Part shown: in pieces, positions 30,212 through 40,027 of the stretch
Layout of the letters: every line of letters begins with the position of its first letter
Position numbering within the stretch: position 1 is the first letter of the stretch
NCBI GenBank assembly: GCA_021413885.1
Contig: JAIOPM010000039.1
Span: 123,343 to 187,342 of the forward strand
Origin: Planctomycetota bacterium
GTDB taxonomy: Bacteria > Planctomycetota > UBA1135 > GCA-002686595
DNA: 64,000 nucleotides
Reading direction: 5' to 3'
The notes under the pieces: model-generated
Told to the model about the DNA's origin: nothing
Database searches by the model: none
Seen by the model: the letters and a program-made list of their open reading frames with translations, nothing else
Position numbers and translations under genes: made by a program

Positions 30212-31402
30212 CTAGGTCTTGGACTCGCGCTCGACTTCCGCGAGGTCGACGCGGCCGCCGGGGATCAACAGGAAGAGGCCGCCGACCAGGCCGAACGACA
30301 AGAGCAGCAGTCGGAAGGTGACGCTGGTCGCGATCCCGAGCGAAGCGCTGCCGCCGAGCATCTCCCACAACGTCCCGAACACCGCCTCGCCGAAACCCCA
30401 GCCGCCGGGCGAGAGCGGCAGCGCGGTCGCGATGTTCGCGATCGGCACCGCGGCGAAGTAGTCGAGCGTCGGCATAGTGTCGCCGAACGCGCGGCCGAGC
30501 GTCAGGACGCCGAGCACGACGCTCAAGTGGTTGCCGATCGAGAACAGGACGGCGCCGAGCATCTCCCACGGTTGCTTCGAGTACACGAGCACCGCTTGGT
30601 CGATCTTCTGGAACAGCGCGGCGCCCGGGAGCTTCGCGATCAGACGATCGAGCCCGATCAGTCGCCGCAGCGCGCCGTTGACGTACGCGAACGCGCCGAC
30701 GGTGCCGATCACCGCCGCGGCGATCACCGGTTTGCGGATCGCCGCGTAGCGCTCACCGCTCGCGATGATCACCGCCGTCGCGATCGCGGCGAGCACGAGG
30801 ATGCCGATGATGCGGTCGACGAACACCGAGATCACCGCTTCGGTCTTCTTGCCCGGGTTCTCGCGCGCGACGAGCACCGCCTTGATCACGTCGCCGCCGG
30901 TCAGCCCCGGCACGACGATATTGAAGAACATCCCGAGCAACGTGAGCCGCAACGATTGGAACAACGTCGCGCGGCAACCGGCGGCGAGCAGCAAGCGCCA
31001 CCAACGCACGACGGTGAAGCTCAGGCCGCAACACAGACACGCGAACGCCTTGACGAGGCCGGACGTGTCGAGCTCGCGGAAGACGCGCAGCAAACCCGGA
31101 CGCCAATCGACGTGCGGGCCGCGCGTCAGGTGGAGGCTCGAGCCGACGTCCTGCGAAGCGCGCGCGGCGACGAGCTCTTGCGGCAGATCCGCGGGCACTT
31201 CGAGCAACTCGAAGTCGACCGCCTCGGACTTCCACTCGCCGTGGATCGTCCCGTCGAACGAACGCTTCGCGCCGTCCGCGTTCCAGAGCAAGCGATCGCG
31301 CCACGGCACGAAGTACGCGACCAGCGCGAGCAGTCCGAGACCGACGACGACCTGGACGATCGCGATCCAACGAGACTTGTTCTTCGCGCGCGGTGAGTTC
31401 AA
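30212..31402 (-). CDS. Lysylphosphatidylglycerol synthase TM-region (flippase-like) protein
   Basis: It has 396 residues. One membrane helix near the N-terminus is followed by a soluble stretch of about 70 residues, then about seven helices with the UPF0104/AglD signatures LLGMFFNIVVPGLTGGDVIKA and LPLSPGGWGFGEAVFG. Such proteins are thought to move lipids or glycolipids across the membrane. The start is TTG, overlapping the previous stop in TTGA. It carries no synthetase domain, so it is not a full MprF. Confidence 0.85.
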   Translation of the reverse strand: MNSPRAKNKSRWIAIVQVVVGLGLLALVAYFVPWRDRLLWNADGAKRSFDGTIHGEWKSEAVDFELLEVPADLPQELVAARASQDVGSSLHLTRGPHVDWRPGLLRVFRELDTSGLVKAFACLCCGLSFTVVRWWRLLLAAGCRATLFQSLRLTLLGMFFNIVVPGLTGGDVIKAVLVARENPGKKTEAVISVFVDRIIGILVLAAIATAVIIASGERYAAIRKPVIAAAVIGTVGAFAYVNGALRRLIGLDRLIAKLPGAALFQKIDQAVLVYSKQPWEMLGAVLFSIGNHLSVVLGVLTLGRAFGDTMPTLDYFAAVPIANIATALPLSPGGWGFGEAVFGTLWEMLGGSASLGIATSVTFRLLLLSFGLVGGLFLLIPGGRVDLAEVERESKT

Positions 31403-32517
31403 GGCTGCCCGGATTCGCCAGGCTGTTTCGGCGCGGCGGGCGCGGAACTCGAGGCCGGCGCGTGCGTTTGCCACCAGTCGCGCCAATCCTCCTCGCGCAG
31501 GCTGGTCAGCTCGCCGCCCGAAGCCCGCGCGAGCGCACCCATCGCCGCGACGCTGACGCGACTGTCGGGATGTTGGTGCGCGAGGCCGTAGAACATGCGC
31601 AACGACGGATCGTGCGCCGCGCCCTCGGGCAGTCCGTTGCGCGCGGAGTCCTCGGCGTACGCGATGAAGAGCTCGGGCTGCGCGTCGCGGCGCGCGAGGC
31701 GAGCGAGCACACGCTCGCACCACGCATCGCCGAACGCACGACGTCCCGCGCGCGAAGCCGCCGCCGCGACGACGCCGTCCTCGTCGTCGAGCGCGTGTTC
31801 GAGCCCCATGCGCACGCCGCGCGCTTGCAGGTCGAGCGAGAGTTCCGCGAGCGCCGGAATGTCGCGTCCGAGCCGCGACGCGAGCAACCGCACGCCGCGC
31901 AAGAGCCGCGGCAGACCGGCGCCGTCGTACTCGTAGCCGCGCGCTTCCGTCGCGAGACGTTCGAGGTCCGCTTTCGCCGCCGCGCGATCGCCGCCTGCGA
32001 CGTACGGCGTCACCGCCTTGACGAAGCGCGCGAGCAAGTCGCTCAACTGTTCGGAGGTCGCGGTCTGCGCGCCGACGACGCGCGCGGGCTGCTTCGCGAG
32101 CTCGAGCCGCGCGCCCGCGCGACCGAGCTCGAGCGCCGCGCGCTCGCGCGAGAGCCGCCACGGATCGGTGAGCACGATGCGCGTGCACATCTCGACTTGC
32201 GTCGCCGCGACGTCGGGATCGTTCGAGTCCGCGTCGGTGAGACCGTTCAGGTTCTCGAGGCACGCCTCGGTCGGGTCCTCGACCTTCGAAGGCTCCGCGT
32301 CTTGCACGGCGATCTTCGCGCCGAAGCCGCGCAACGCGCCGCTGAAGCCTTGACGCATCAGCCAGCCGGTGTCCGTCAACAGCGCCGCGCGGTACTTGTG
32401 CCGTCCGTTGGCGTCGTGGAGTTCGTCGAGGTTGTAGACGCGCGCTCCGGTGATGTGGCAGCCCGCGCCGAAGCCGGCGCAGAGCAGAATGAGCACCGCG
32501 AGCGCCGCGCGGTTCAA
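31399..32517 (-). CDS. Lipoprotein, helical repeat type, unknown function
   Basis: It has 372 residues. A short signal peptide ends in the lipobox FGAGC (Cys20). The mature protein is helical with HEAT-like pairs in the second half ([39 protein letters not shown]). The TTG start overlaps the tkt stop (TTGA), and its own stop overlaps the flippase TTG in the same way. Co-translation with a lipid-moving membrane protein hints at an envelope role. Confidence 0.75.
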   Translation of the reverse strand: MNRAALAVLILLCAGFGAGCHITGARVYNLDELHDANGRHKYRAALLTDTGWLMRQGFSGALRGFGAKIAVQDAEPSKVEDPTEACLENLNGLTDADSNDPDVAATQVEMCTRIVLTDPWRLSRERAALELGRAGARLELAKQPARVVGAQTATSEQLSDLLARFVKAVTPYVAGGDRAAAKADLERLATEARGYEYDGAGLPRLLRGVRLLASRLGRDIPALAELSLDLQARGVRMGLEHALDDEDGVVAAAASRAGRRAFGDAWCERVLARLARRDAQPELFIAYAEDSARNGLPEGAAHDPSLRMFYGLAHQHPDSRVSVAAMGALARASGGELTSLREEDWRDWWQTHAPASSSAPAAPKQPGESGQP

Positions 32518-34571
32518 CGCGTCCCCGCGATCGCGCGCTCGGCCGCCGCGACGACGTTCGCCGTCGTGAAGCCGAGCTTCTCGAACACCGTCTCGCCCGG
32601 CGCCGACGCGCCGAAGCGATCGATCGTCACCGTCGTACCGCCGTCACCGATCCATTCGTGCCAACCGAAGCTCGCGGCGGCTTCGATCGCGACGCGCGCA
32701 CGCACCTTCGCCGGCAACACCGACTCGCGCCACGCGGCGTCCGCGCGGCGGAAGTTCTCCATGCACGGCATCGACACGACGCGCGCGCGCACGCCCTTCG
32801 CGGCGAGCGCTTTCGCCGCCTCGACGGCGAGCGAAACTTCCGAGCCCGTCGCGATCAGGATCACCGTCGGCGCGCCGCCCTGCGGCTCGACCAGGACGTA
32901 GGCGCCTCGCGCCAAACCTTCGCGCGCTTTCTCCTTCGTGCCGACGAGCACCGGGAGTTTCTGCCGCGAGAGCACGAGCGCGGTCGGGCGCTTGGTCTGG
33001 ACGAGCGCGAGACGCCACGCCTCCGCGGTCTCGTTCGCGTCCGCCGGACGCACGACGTCGAGCCCCGGCATCGCGCGCAGCGACGCGAGGTGTTCGACCG
33101 GTTGGTGCGTCGGTCCGTCCTCGCCGACGCCGACCGAATCGTGCGTCCACACGCAGATCAGCGGCAAGCCGTTGAGCGCCGCGAGGCGCACCGCGGGCCG
33201 CATGTAGTCGGAGAACACGAAGAACGTCGACACGAACGTCCGCAGTCCGCCGTGATAGAGGATGCCGTTGCCGATCGAGCCCATCGCGTGCTCGCGCACG
33301 CCGAAGTGCACGTTGCGACCGGCGCCGTTGCTGGCGTCGAACGAACCGCCCTTGTCGATCGAAGTCTTGGTCGACACCGAGAGATCGGCGTCGCCGCCGA
33401 CGAGCTCCGGGATGCGCGCCGCGAGCGCGTTCTCGACCTTGCCACCGGCCTCGCGCGTCGCGGGGCCCGCGCCGGGCGCCCACTTCGGCAGATCCGCGTC
33501 GAAATCGGCGGGCAGTTCGCCCTTCTCGCGACGCTTCCATTCCGCGGCGAGTTCAGGGAACGCCTTCGCGTACGCGGCGAAGCGCGTGTTCCAGTCGGCT
33601 TCGAGTTGCACGCCGCGTTCGCACGACGCGCGCATGGCGGTCGCGACTTCGCTCGGCACGTGGAAGGTGAGCTTCGGATCGCAACCGAGCTTCTCCTTCG
33701 TCAACTCGACCTCCTTCGGTCCGAGCGGCGAGCCGTGCGCGTCCGAGCTCCCCGCCTTGTTCGGACTGCCGAAACCGATCGTCGTCTTGACGATGATCAA
33801 CGACGGCTTGGTCGCGTCCGCCTTCGCGGCTTGCAGCGCGCGATCGAGGCCCGCGAGATCGTGGTTGCCGTCGACGACGATCTGCACGTGCCAACCGTAC
33901 GCACGGTAGCGCGCGGCGACGTCCTCGACCGAGAAGCTGAGGCTGGTCGGTCCGTCGAGCGTGATGTCGTTCGAGTCGTAGAGGTAGATGAGCTTGCCGA
34001 GCTTCATCTGCCCGGCGAGCGACGCCGCTTCGGCCGACAGGCCTTCCATCAAGTCGCCGTCGCTGACCAACGCGAACGTGTGGTGATCGAACAGCGTGTG
34101 CCCCGGCCGATTGAAGCGCGCGGCGAGCATGCGCTCGGCCATCGCCATGCCGACCGCGTTCGCGCTGCCTTGTCCGAGCGGACCGGTGGTCGCCTCGACG
34201 CCCGCGGTCTCGTGGATCTCGGGATGGCCCGGCGTCTTGCTCCCCCACTGCCGGAACTTCTTCAGGTCGTCGAGGGAGACGTCGTAGCCGAACAGATGGA
34301 GGAGCGAGTACAGCAACATCGACCCGTGCCCGGCCGAGAGCACGAAGCGATCGCGATCCGCCCAGCGCGGGTTCTTCGGGTTGTGCCGCAGATGCCGCTG
34401 CCACAACACGTACGCCATCGGCGCGGCGCCGAGCGGCAAACCCGGATGCCCGGAGTTCGCTTGCTGCACTCCATCGATCGACAGCGTGCGGATCGTGTTG
34501 ATGCACAGCACATCGAGCGACTTTTCCATCGTCATCGGAGTCGCGGCCTTCTGCCCTTCGGACGTCGTCAT
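32514..34571 (-). CDS. tkt: Transketolase
   Basis: A thiamine diphosphate enzyme moving two-carbon units in the pentose phosphate pathway. It has 685 residues. It shows [14 protein letters not shown], the ThDP motif [14 protein letters not shown] with DSNDITLDG, and in the pyrimidine domain [13 protein letters not shown] and [20 protein letters not shown]. The ATG at 34571 gives the normal start. It leads a coupled run with the lipoprotein and flippase genes. Confidence 0.96.
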   Translation of the reverse strand: MTTSEGQKAATPMTMEKSLDVLCINTIRTLSIDGVQQANSGHPGLPLGAAPMAYVLWQRHLRHNPKNPRWADRDRFVLSAGHGSMLLYSLLHLFGYDVSLDDLKKFRQWGSKTPGHPEIHETAGVEATTGPLGQGSANAVGMAMAERMLAARFNRPGHTLFDHHTFALVSDGDLMEGLSAEAASLAGQMKLGKLIYLYDSNDITLDGPTSLSFSVEDVAARYRAYGWHVQIVVDGNHDLAGLDRALQAAKADATKPSLIIVKTTIGFGSPNKAGSSDAHGSPLGPKEVELTKEKLGCDPKLTFHVPSEVATAMRASCERGVQLEADWNTRFAAYAKAFPELAAEWKRREKGELPADFDADLPKWAPGAGPATREAGGKVENALAARIPELVGGDADLSVSTKTSIDKGGSFDASNGAGRNVHFGVREHAMGSIGNGILYHGGLRTFVSTFFVFSDYMRPAVRLAALNGLPLICVWTHDSVGVGEDGPTHQPVEHLASLRAMPGLDVVRPADANETAEAWRLALVQTKRPTALVLSRQKLPVLVGTKEKAREGLARGAYVLVEPQGGAPTVILIATGSEVSLAVEAAKALAAKGVRARVVSMPCMENFRRADAAWRESVLPAKVRARVAIEAAASFGWHEWIGDGGTTVTIDRFGASAPGETVFEKLGFTTANVVAAAERAIAGTR

Positions 34572-34788
34572 CGGTCTTCCTCTTCGGGTCCACCGCGACC
34601 CGTCGCCGTAGATTGCAGATCGCAACGGCGACTCGCAAGGTCCGCGCGCTCGCTGCGGAGCGAAGCTCAGCGCGCCGTCGGTTGCAGTCGCTGACACAAG
34701 GGGCGTCGACCGTAGGCGTTGCCCACCACCGTGGCGACGGCCATGATGCGCCAACACGCCCGCCACGCGCTCACAGCGAGGAACCGAC

Positions 34789-37527
34789 TTGCCTCTTTCT
34801 TGGAACGAGATCCGCGACCGAGCCCATGGCTTCGCCCGAACTTGGAAGGACGAGTCGCGCGAGCGCGCTGAGGCGCAGACATTCTGGAACGAGTTCTTCG
34901 AGGTCTTCGGCCTGACCCGCCGACGCGTCGCTCAGTTCGAGAAGCCCGCCGCGCGTTCCGGCGGCAGCGGCTTCATCGACCTCTTCTGGAAGGGCAAGTT
35001 GATCGCCGAGCACAAGTCGCGCGGCGCGAGCCTCGACAAGGCATACGACCAGGCGCTCGACTACTTCTCGGACCTGAAGGAGCGCGATCTACCGCGCTAC
35101 GTGATCGTCTCTGACTTCGCGCGGTTCCGGGTGTACGACCTGGATTCGGGGACGACCAACGAGTTCGAGCTCGAAGAGCTTCCCAAGCAGGTGAAGCTCT
35201 TCGCGTTCATCGCGGGCTATCAGTCGCAGGCCGTCGCGCCGCAGAGCGCCGTCAACATCAAGGCGGCCGAGCGGATGGGTCGTTTGCACGACGAGCTGAA
35301 GGCCACGCGGTACGAAGGACACCGACTCGAAGTCCTGCTCGTGCGCTTGCTGTTCTGCATGTTCGCCGACGACACCGGGATCTTTCAGCCGGCACAGAGC
35401 TTCCGCGACTGGATCGAGAAACGCACCGCCGAAGACGGCTCGGACCTCGGAGCGCAGCTCACGCAGTTCTTCGAGGTGTTGAACACGCCGCGCGAGCGGC
35501 GCCTGAAGACGCTCGACGAGCAACTCGCCGCGTTTGAGTACGTCAACGGGAAACTATTCGAGGAGACACTGCCGATCCCCGCGTTCAACCGGACGATGCG
35601 CGAAGCGCTGCTCGAGGCCTGCGCGCTCGACTGGAGCAAGATCAGCCCCGCGATCTTCGGCGCGCTCTTCCAGTCGATCATGGACAAGAAGGCGCGTAGC
35701 AACCTCGGCGCGCACTACACGAGCGAGCAGAACATCCTGAAGGTGATCCGACCGCTCTTCCTCGACGAGTTGCGCGCTGAGTTCGAACGCGTCAAGGGGA
35801 ACAAGAATCGGCTGTTCGCGTTCCACAACACGCTGAGGCGCCTCCACTTCCTCGACCCGGCGTGCGGCTGCGGGAACTTCCTCGCGATCGCCTACCGCGA
35901 GTTGCGTCTCTTGGAACTCGACGTGTTGCGCGTCGTCGAGCGTGGCGGCACGGGCATGCTCGAAGTACATGCCTTCACCAAGGTCGACGTCGATCAGTTC
36001 TACGGCATCGAGATCGAGGAGTTCCCGGCACAGATCGCCCAAGTGGCACTCTGGCTTGTCGACCACCAGATGAACCAGCTCGTCAGTAACGAGTTCGGAC
36101 TCTACTTCGCGCGCATCCCGCTGCAGGCGTCAGCGCACATCCACCACCGGAATGCGCTCGAGATCGATTGGAACGAGGTCGTGCCGAACGATGTCGTGAC
36201 CTGCGTGCTCGGCAATCCGCCGTTCCTCGGCAAACAGCGTCAGAGTGCCCAGCAAAAGAAGGACTTGGAGACGGTCTGCGGCGCGATCCAGACCTTCAAG
36301 GTGCTCGACTATGTCGCCGCGTGGTACGTGAAGGCCGCGGCGTATGTGCGCGAGACAGCAGCCCGCTGCGCCTTCGTCTCGACGAGTTCGATCGTACAGG
36401 GTGAGCAGGTCGGCGTGCTCTGGGGTCACATGCTCCGGAGCGGGGTCAAGATCCACTTCGCGCACCGCACGTTCAGGTGGAGCAACGAGGCAAAGGGCGT
36501 CGCCGCGGTTCACTGCGTAATCATCGGCTTCGGCACGGTCGACCGAACCGGTAAGCAGATCTTCGAGTACGACGAGGTTGACGGCACACCGCACGCAATC
36601 GCAGCGTCGAACATCAACCCGTACCTAGTCGATGCGGCCGACCTGGTGTTGCTGACACGCCATCGGCCGATCTGCAACGTACCTGAGATGGACTTCGGGA
36701 ACATGCCGAACGACGGTGGACACCTTCTATTGTCCGACGACGAGCGCGCTCAGCTCCTCGCCGTCGAACCGCTGGCGGCGAAGTGGATCCGACCCTTCTT
36801 GGGCGCGGACGAATTCCTCAATCGAGGCACGGCGTGGTGCCTGTGGTTGGAGGACATCGAGCCAGCCGAGCTCCGGGCACTTCCGGAAGTGAGCGGTCGC
36901 GTTGCTGAGGTCAAGGCCCACCGTGGCAAGAGCCGGCGCGAGGGCACGAGGAAGCGCGCCGAGTTCGCGGCGTTGTTCGCCGAAATCCGTCAGCCGAAGA
37001 CTGGCTACCTGCTCATCCCATGTCACTCGTCCGAGGCGCGACGCTTCATTCCGATGGGGCTCTTGCCACCGGATGTGATCGTCGGCAACAGCAACCTCCT
37101 GATCCCCGACGCCACCCTGTACCACTTCGGCATCCTGTCGTCCGGCATGCACATGGCGTGGGTGCGCTACGTTTGCGGACGCCTGGAGAGCCGGTACCGG
37201 TACTCGAAGGACATCGTCTACAACAACTTCCCCTGGCCACAGTCCCCGGACGGCGACACACGCGAGGCGATAGAACGCGCCGCGCAGGGTGTGCTCGACG
37301 GCCGCGCCGAGTTCCCCAAGAGTTCCCTCGCCGATCTCTACGATCCGGTCAGCATGCCGGCGAAGCTCACCAAGGCGCATCAAGCCCTCGACCGAGCGGT
37401 CGACTCCGCCTACGGCAAGCGCTCTTTCGCAGCCGAGTCGGAACGCGTCGTGTTCCTCTTCGAGCTCTATCAGAAGCTGACGTCGCTGCTGCCGATCGAG
37501 AAGCGCAGCCCACGCCGACGAAGCTGA
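34789..37527 (+). CDS. Type IIL (MmeI-like) single-chain restriction-modification enzyme
   Basis: It has 912 residues, matching MmeI-type enzymes. The N-terminal nuclease has a D-EXK site: Asp in [11 protein letters not shown] (about 65), then EHK near 74. A helical connector follows. The gamma-class adenine methyltransferase has motif [15 protein letters not shown] (near 354) and motif IV GNPPFLG (near 472). The rest is the target-recognition and C-terminal domain. One chain cuts and methylates DNA. The start is TTG, with GAGGA 7 bases before it. Codon use is less biased than its neighbours, so it was probably gained. No partner gene is seen, as expected for this type. Confidence 0.87.
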   Translation: MPLSWNEIRDRAHGFARTWKDESRERAEAQTFWNEFFEVFGLTRRRVAQFEKPAARSGGSGFIDLFWKGKLIAEHKSRGASLDKAYDQALDYFSDLKERDLPRYVIVSDFARFRVYDLDSGTTNEFELEELPKQVKLFAFIAGYQSQAVAPQSAVNIKAAERMGRLHDELKATRYEGHRLEVLLVRLLFCMFADDTGIFQPAQSFRDWIEKRTAEDGSDLGAQLTQFFEVLNTPRERRLKTLDEQLAAFEYVNGKLFEETLPIPAFNRTMREALLEACALDWSKISPAIFGALFQSIMDKKARSNLGAHYTSEQNILKVIRPLFLDELRAEFERVKGNKNRLFAFHNTLRRLHFLDPACGCGNFLAIAYRELRLLELDVLRVVERGGTGMLEVHAFTKVDVDQFYGIEIEEFPAQIAQVALWLVDHQMNQLVSNEFGLYFARIPLQASAHIHHRNALEIDWNEVVPNDVVTCVLGNPPFLGKQRQSAQQKKDLETVCGAIQTFKVLDYVAAWYVKAAAYVRETAARCAFVSTSSIVQGEQVGVLWGHMLRSGVKIHFAHRTFRWSNEAKGVAAVHCVIIGFGTVDRTGKQIFEYDEVDGTPHAIAASNINPYLVDAADLVLLTRHRPICNVPEMDFGNMPNDGGHLLLSDDERAQLLAVEPLAAKWIRPFLGADEFLNRGTAWCLWLEDIEPAELRALPEVSGRVAEVKAHRGKSRREGTRKRAEFAALFAEIRQPKTGYLLIPCHSSEARRFIPMGLLPPDVIVGNSNLLIPDATLYHFGILSSGMHMAWVRYVCGRLESRYRYSKDIVYNNFPWPQSPDGDTREAIERAAQGVLDGRAEFPKSSLADLYDPVSMPAKLTKAHQALDRAVDSAYGKRSFAAESERVVFLFELYQKLTSLLPIEKRSPRRRS

Positions 37528-37617
37528 GACGACGAGGCGCAAGCTCGGAGAATGCCTCCGCCGCGTGCGGAGCCGCTGCTCGCGCCCGTTGCGCTTCATC
37601 CGCGGCGGAATGGCTAG

Positions 37618-37971
37618 TGGTGGAGGCGGCGGGAGTTGAACCCGCGTCCCGGAATCACGCCGCGCCGTGCATCTACGTGTGTAGTTGTCGCTTTGGTTCT
37701 CGTCGCGCGCGCGCCCGTCAACCGGCTCGCGTTCGACCAACTCTCGTGTTTCTCGCCGCGTCGCCCCGGAGTGCAGCTTCGCGACCAGCCCGCTGTGGCG
37801 TTCACCCGCAGCCGCGGACACTCCGCGGGGAACGGCTACCTATTGACTAGGCGGCGAGAGCAAAAGGTTCGGCAGATTAGCCGTGTTCCCGAGAGGGTTT
37901 AGCGGGGTGACTCGAGATCCCCGACACGCAGCCCGGCGAAGAACGAAACCGGTCGAGACCAGTTCGCCCCC
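37618..37971 (-). ncRNA. ssrA: Transfer-messenger RNA
   Basis: 354 bases. The 5' end GGGGGCGAACTGG pairs with the 3' end CGCCTCC (one G-T), followed by A and encoded CCA. The T-arm GGGTTCAACTCCC is intact. The open frame at 37873-37847 gives the tag AEPFALAA and then TAG, with TAATCT just before the resume codon GCC. The tag is 8 residues, shorter than the usual 9-11, but ends in the normal ALAA degron. It works with SmpB, encoded 40 bases upstream, to free stalled ribosomes. Confidence 0.95.
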
Positions 37972-38010
37972 ACCTGTGGAGCGAAGATCCTAGCACACGC
38001 GTGCGCGGCT

Positions 38011-38478
38011 TCAGCGTCGGCGATTGAGCGCGCGCTCGATGTCGCGGCGGTCGTCGCGTTCCTTCATCGTCGCGCGCTTGTCGTACTGCTTCTTGCCCTT
38101 CGCGAGGCCGATCGCGAGCTTGATGCGCGCGCCCTTGAAGTAGAGCGTCAGCGGCACGATCGTCATGCCGCGTTCCTTGACGCGCTTGTACCACTGCTCG
38201 ATCTCGCCGCGGTGCGCGAGCAGCCGCCGGTCGCGATCGGGCTCGTGGTTGAAGATGTTCCCTTGCTTGTACTCGGGGATGTGGGCGCCGATCAGCCAGA
38301 GCTCGTCCTTGCGCACCATCGCGTAGCTCTCCGCGATCGAGCCGCCGCCGTTGCGTAGGCTCTTGACCTCGGTGCCGGTCAGCTCGACGCCACACTCGAG
38401 CTCCTCCAGGATCTCGTACTCGTGGCGCGCCTTGCGGTTCTGGGCCAGCACGCGGATCGTCGGTTCCTTGTCGCTCAC
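38011..38478 (-). CDS. smpB: SsrA-binding protein
   Basis: It has 155 residues. It shows NRKARHEYEILEELECGVEL, then GTEVKSLRNGGGSIAESYA and FNHEPDRDRRLLAH, all typical of SmpB. The basic C-terminal tail (GKKQYDKRATMKERDDRRD) is the part that enters the empty mRNA channel. It lies directly before ssrA on the same strand. Confidence 0.97.
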   Translation of the reverse strand: MSDKEPTIRVLAQNRKARHEYEILEELECGVELTGTEVKSLRNGGGSIAESYAMVRKDELWLIGAHIPEYKQGNIFNHEPDRDRRLLAHRGEIEQWYKRVKERGMTIVPLTLYFKGARIKLAIGLAKGKKQYDKRATMKERDDRRDIERALNRRR

Positions 38479-38568
38479 GGGGCGAGGATAGCCGCTCGCT
38501 CGCGCCGATTCGCCGTGGACGAGCGTTGACCTGACGCGCGAGCGACCCTACCTTCTCGCCCCCTACCT

Positions 38569-38658
38569 GCCCGGGTGGCGGAATTGGCAGACGCGCAAGG
38601 TTCAGGTCCTTGTTTCCTAACCATGGAAGTGGGGGTTCGACCCCCCCCTCGGGCACCA
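38569..38658 (+). tRNA. tRNA-Leu (anticodon CAG)
   Basis: Class II tRNA. Acceptor GCCCGGG pairs with CTCGGGC (one G-T), discriminator A, encoded CCA. The anticodon arm is CAAGG-TTCAGGT-CCTTG. The T-arm has TTCGACC on a G/C stem. It reads CTG, the main leucine codon here. Confidence 0.97.
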
Positions 38659-38788
38659 CATCCATTCCGGCGCGGCTGAAGAGCAACGGCACTCACCGAC
38701 TCTCCGCCGCGCCGGTGGTCTTCGGTGCGGCGCGCTCCATGCCGACGCAGATGAGCTGCGGACTCGCGCGCTCTGCGTTCCGCGCGCG

Positions 38789-38887
38789 CTAGAAGGAGTT
38801 GTCCTTCGGGTACGCCAGCATCGCCAGCGCGATCACGACGACCAGGATCACGACGACGGCGATCGCGATCCACCAGCCGATCGACAT
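38789..38887 (-). CDS. Possible single-helix small membrane protein
   Basis: A 32-residue frame, SIGWWIAIAVVVILVVVI then ALAMLAYPKDNSF, forms one membrane helix with a short charged end. It begins 3 bases after the rsmG stop on the same strand. No clear ribosome site is present, so it would rely on coupling. Small proteins of this shape exist in many bacteria, but it could be chance. Confidence 0.4.
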   Translation of the reverse strand: MSIGWWIAIAVVVILVVVIALAMLAYPKDNSF

Positions 38888-38889
38888 CG

Positions 38890-39774
38890 TCAGTTTCCGT
38901 GACCGCCGGGCGCGCGGTAGACCAGGATCGCGCGGTCGCCCATCTCGCCGGGGAGCTTGTGCTCGATCACCGTGTCGAGGCGGAAACCCAAGCGTTCGGC
39001 CTCGCGTTCCGCGGCGCGCACTTCGCGCGACCACGACGGGCCCTTGAACATCAGGAGGTCCTTGTGGGAGTGGCGGACCTTGCGCAGCAGGCGCACGTTC
39101 TCACGCACCGAGCTGACCGCGCGCATCAGGACGATGTCGTAGCGGTTGCGCGCGAGGTGGTCTTCCGCGCGCTCGTTGATCGCGAACGCGTTCTTGATCG
39201 CGAGCTTCGAAACCGACTCGGCGACGAAGTCGGCGCGCTTCTTCAACGAGTCGAGCAACCCGACCTTCGCGTGGGGCTCCGAGAGCGCGATCGGTACGCC
39301 GGGGAACCCCGCGCCGGTGCCGACGTCGAGCAGACTGCGCCCCATCAATGGCACGATCCGCGTCGCGCGCCACGCATCGAGGTAGTGCTTCGCCGCGACC
39401 TCCTTCGGAGTGACGATCGCCGTCAGATTCATGCGTTGGTTGCCTTCGAGCACTGCGCGCGCGTGCGCGGCGAAACGCTCGAGCACGCCGGGGTCCAACT
39501 CGAGGCCCTCGAACGCCCATTGCATTGCGGCGAAGAGCTCGTCGAGCGACGGAACCGGCGTCGCGGCGTGCAGCAACTTGCCGTCGGGATCGTCGACCTT
39601 CTTCGCGGTCACTCCGGGCTCCGCGGCTCCTTCGGGCGCTTCTTCCGGAGCGGCCTCTTCTGCGCCGTCCGTGCCGCCGTCCTCTCCCCCGGCGCCTTTC
39701 GGAGCCTCGCCGGGAGCACCGTCTTCGCGGTCGTCTCGTTCGCGCGGTTCGTCGGCGGGGTGCTGCAAACTCAT
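38890..39774 (-). CDS. rsmG: 16S rRNA (guanine527-N7)-methyltransferase
   Basis: It has 294 residues. The methyltransferase core (about 80-290) has MNLTAIVTPKEVAAKHYLD, SLLDVGTGAGFPGVPIAL (SAM loop) and VLMRAVSSVREN. Residues 1-65 are an acidic, Glu/Ala/Gly/Pro-rich extension not found in standard RsmG (about 210 residues). A start nearer residue 65 is possible but lacks a good site. Confidence 0.93.
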   Translation of the reverse strand: MSLQHPADEPRERDDREDGAPGEAPKGAGGEDGGTDGAEEAAPEEAPEGAAEPGVTAKKVDDPDGKLLHAATPVPSLDELFAAMQWAFEGLELDPGVLERFAAHARAVLEGNQRMNLTAIVTPKEVAAKHYLDAWRATRIVPLMGRSLLDVGTGAGFPGVPIALSEPHAKVGLLDSLKKRADFVAESVSKLAIKNAFAINERAEDHLARNRYDIVLMRAVSSVRENVRLLRKVRHSHKDLLMFKGPSWSREVRAAEREAERLGFRLDTVIEHKLPGEMGDRAILVYRAPGGHGN

Positions 39775-39824
39775 GGGCGCGGAAAACTCGACGGGGAAGG
39801 AACGCTCGGGTGCCGAAGGCGATT

Positions 39825-39901
39825 TGGCAGGGCAGCAGGGATTCGAACCCCGAACCTACTGATTTGGAATCAGTCGCTCTAACCGTTGGAGCTACTGCCC
39901 T
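39825..39901 (-). tRNA. tRNA-Trp (anticodon CCA)
   Basis: Acceptor AGGGCAG pairs perfectly with CTGCCCT, discriminator G, encoded CCA. The anticodon arm is ACTGA-TTCCAAA-TCAGT. The A1 start and G73 are as in other bacterial tRNA-Trp. Confidence 0.96.
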
Positions 39902-40027
39902 AACGCGGCGAGACAAGGTACTGGTCGCACTTGCGTGCCGCAAGCAGCCGACGTCGACGCGTTTGCGGAGCGCGGAGTCTCGACGTAAGGTGTCGCGCAA
40001 CGCTTGCGAACACGCTCCCGCTCCCGA

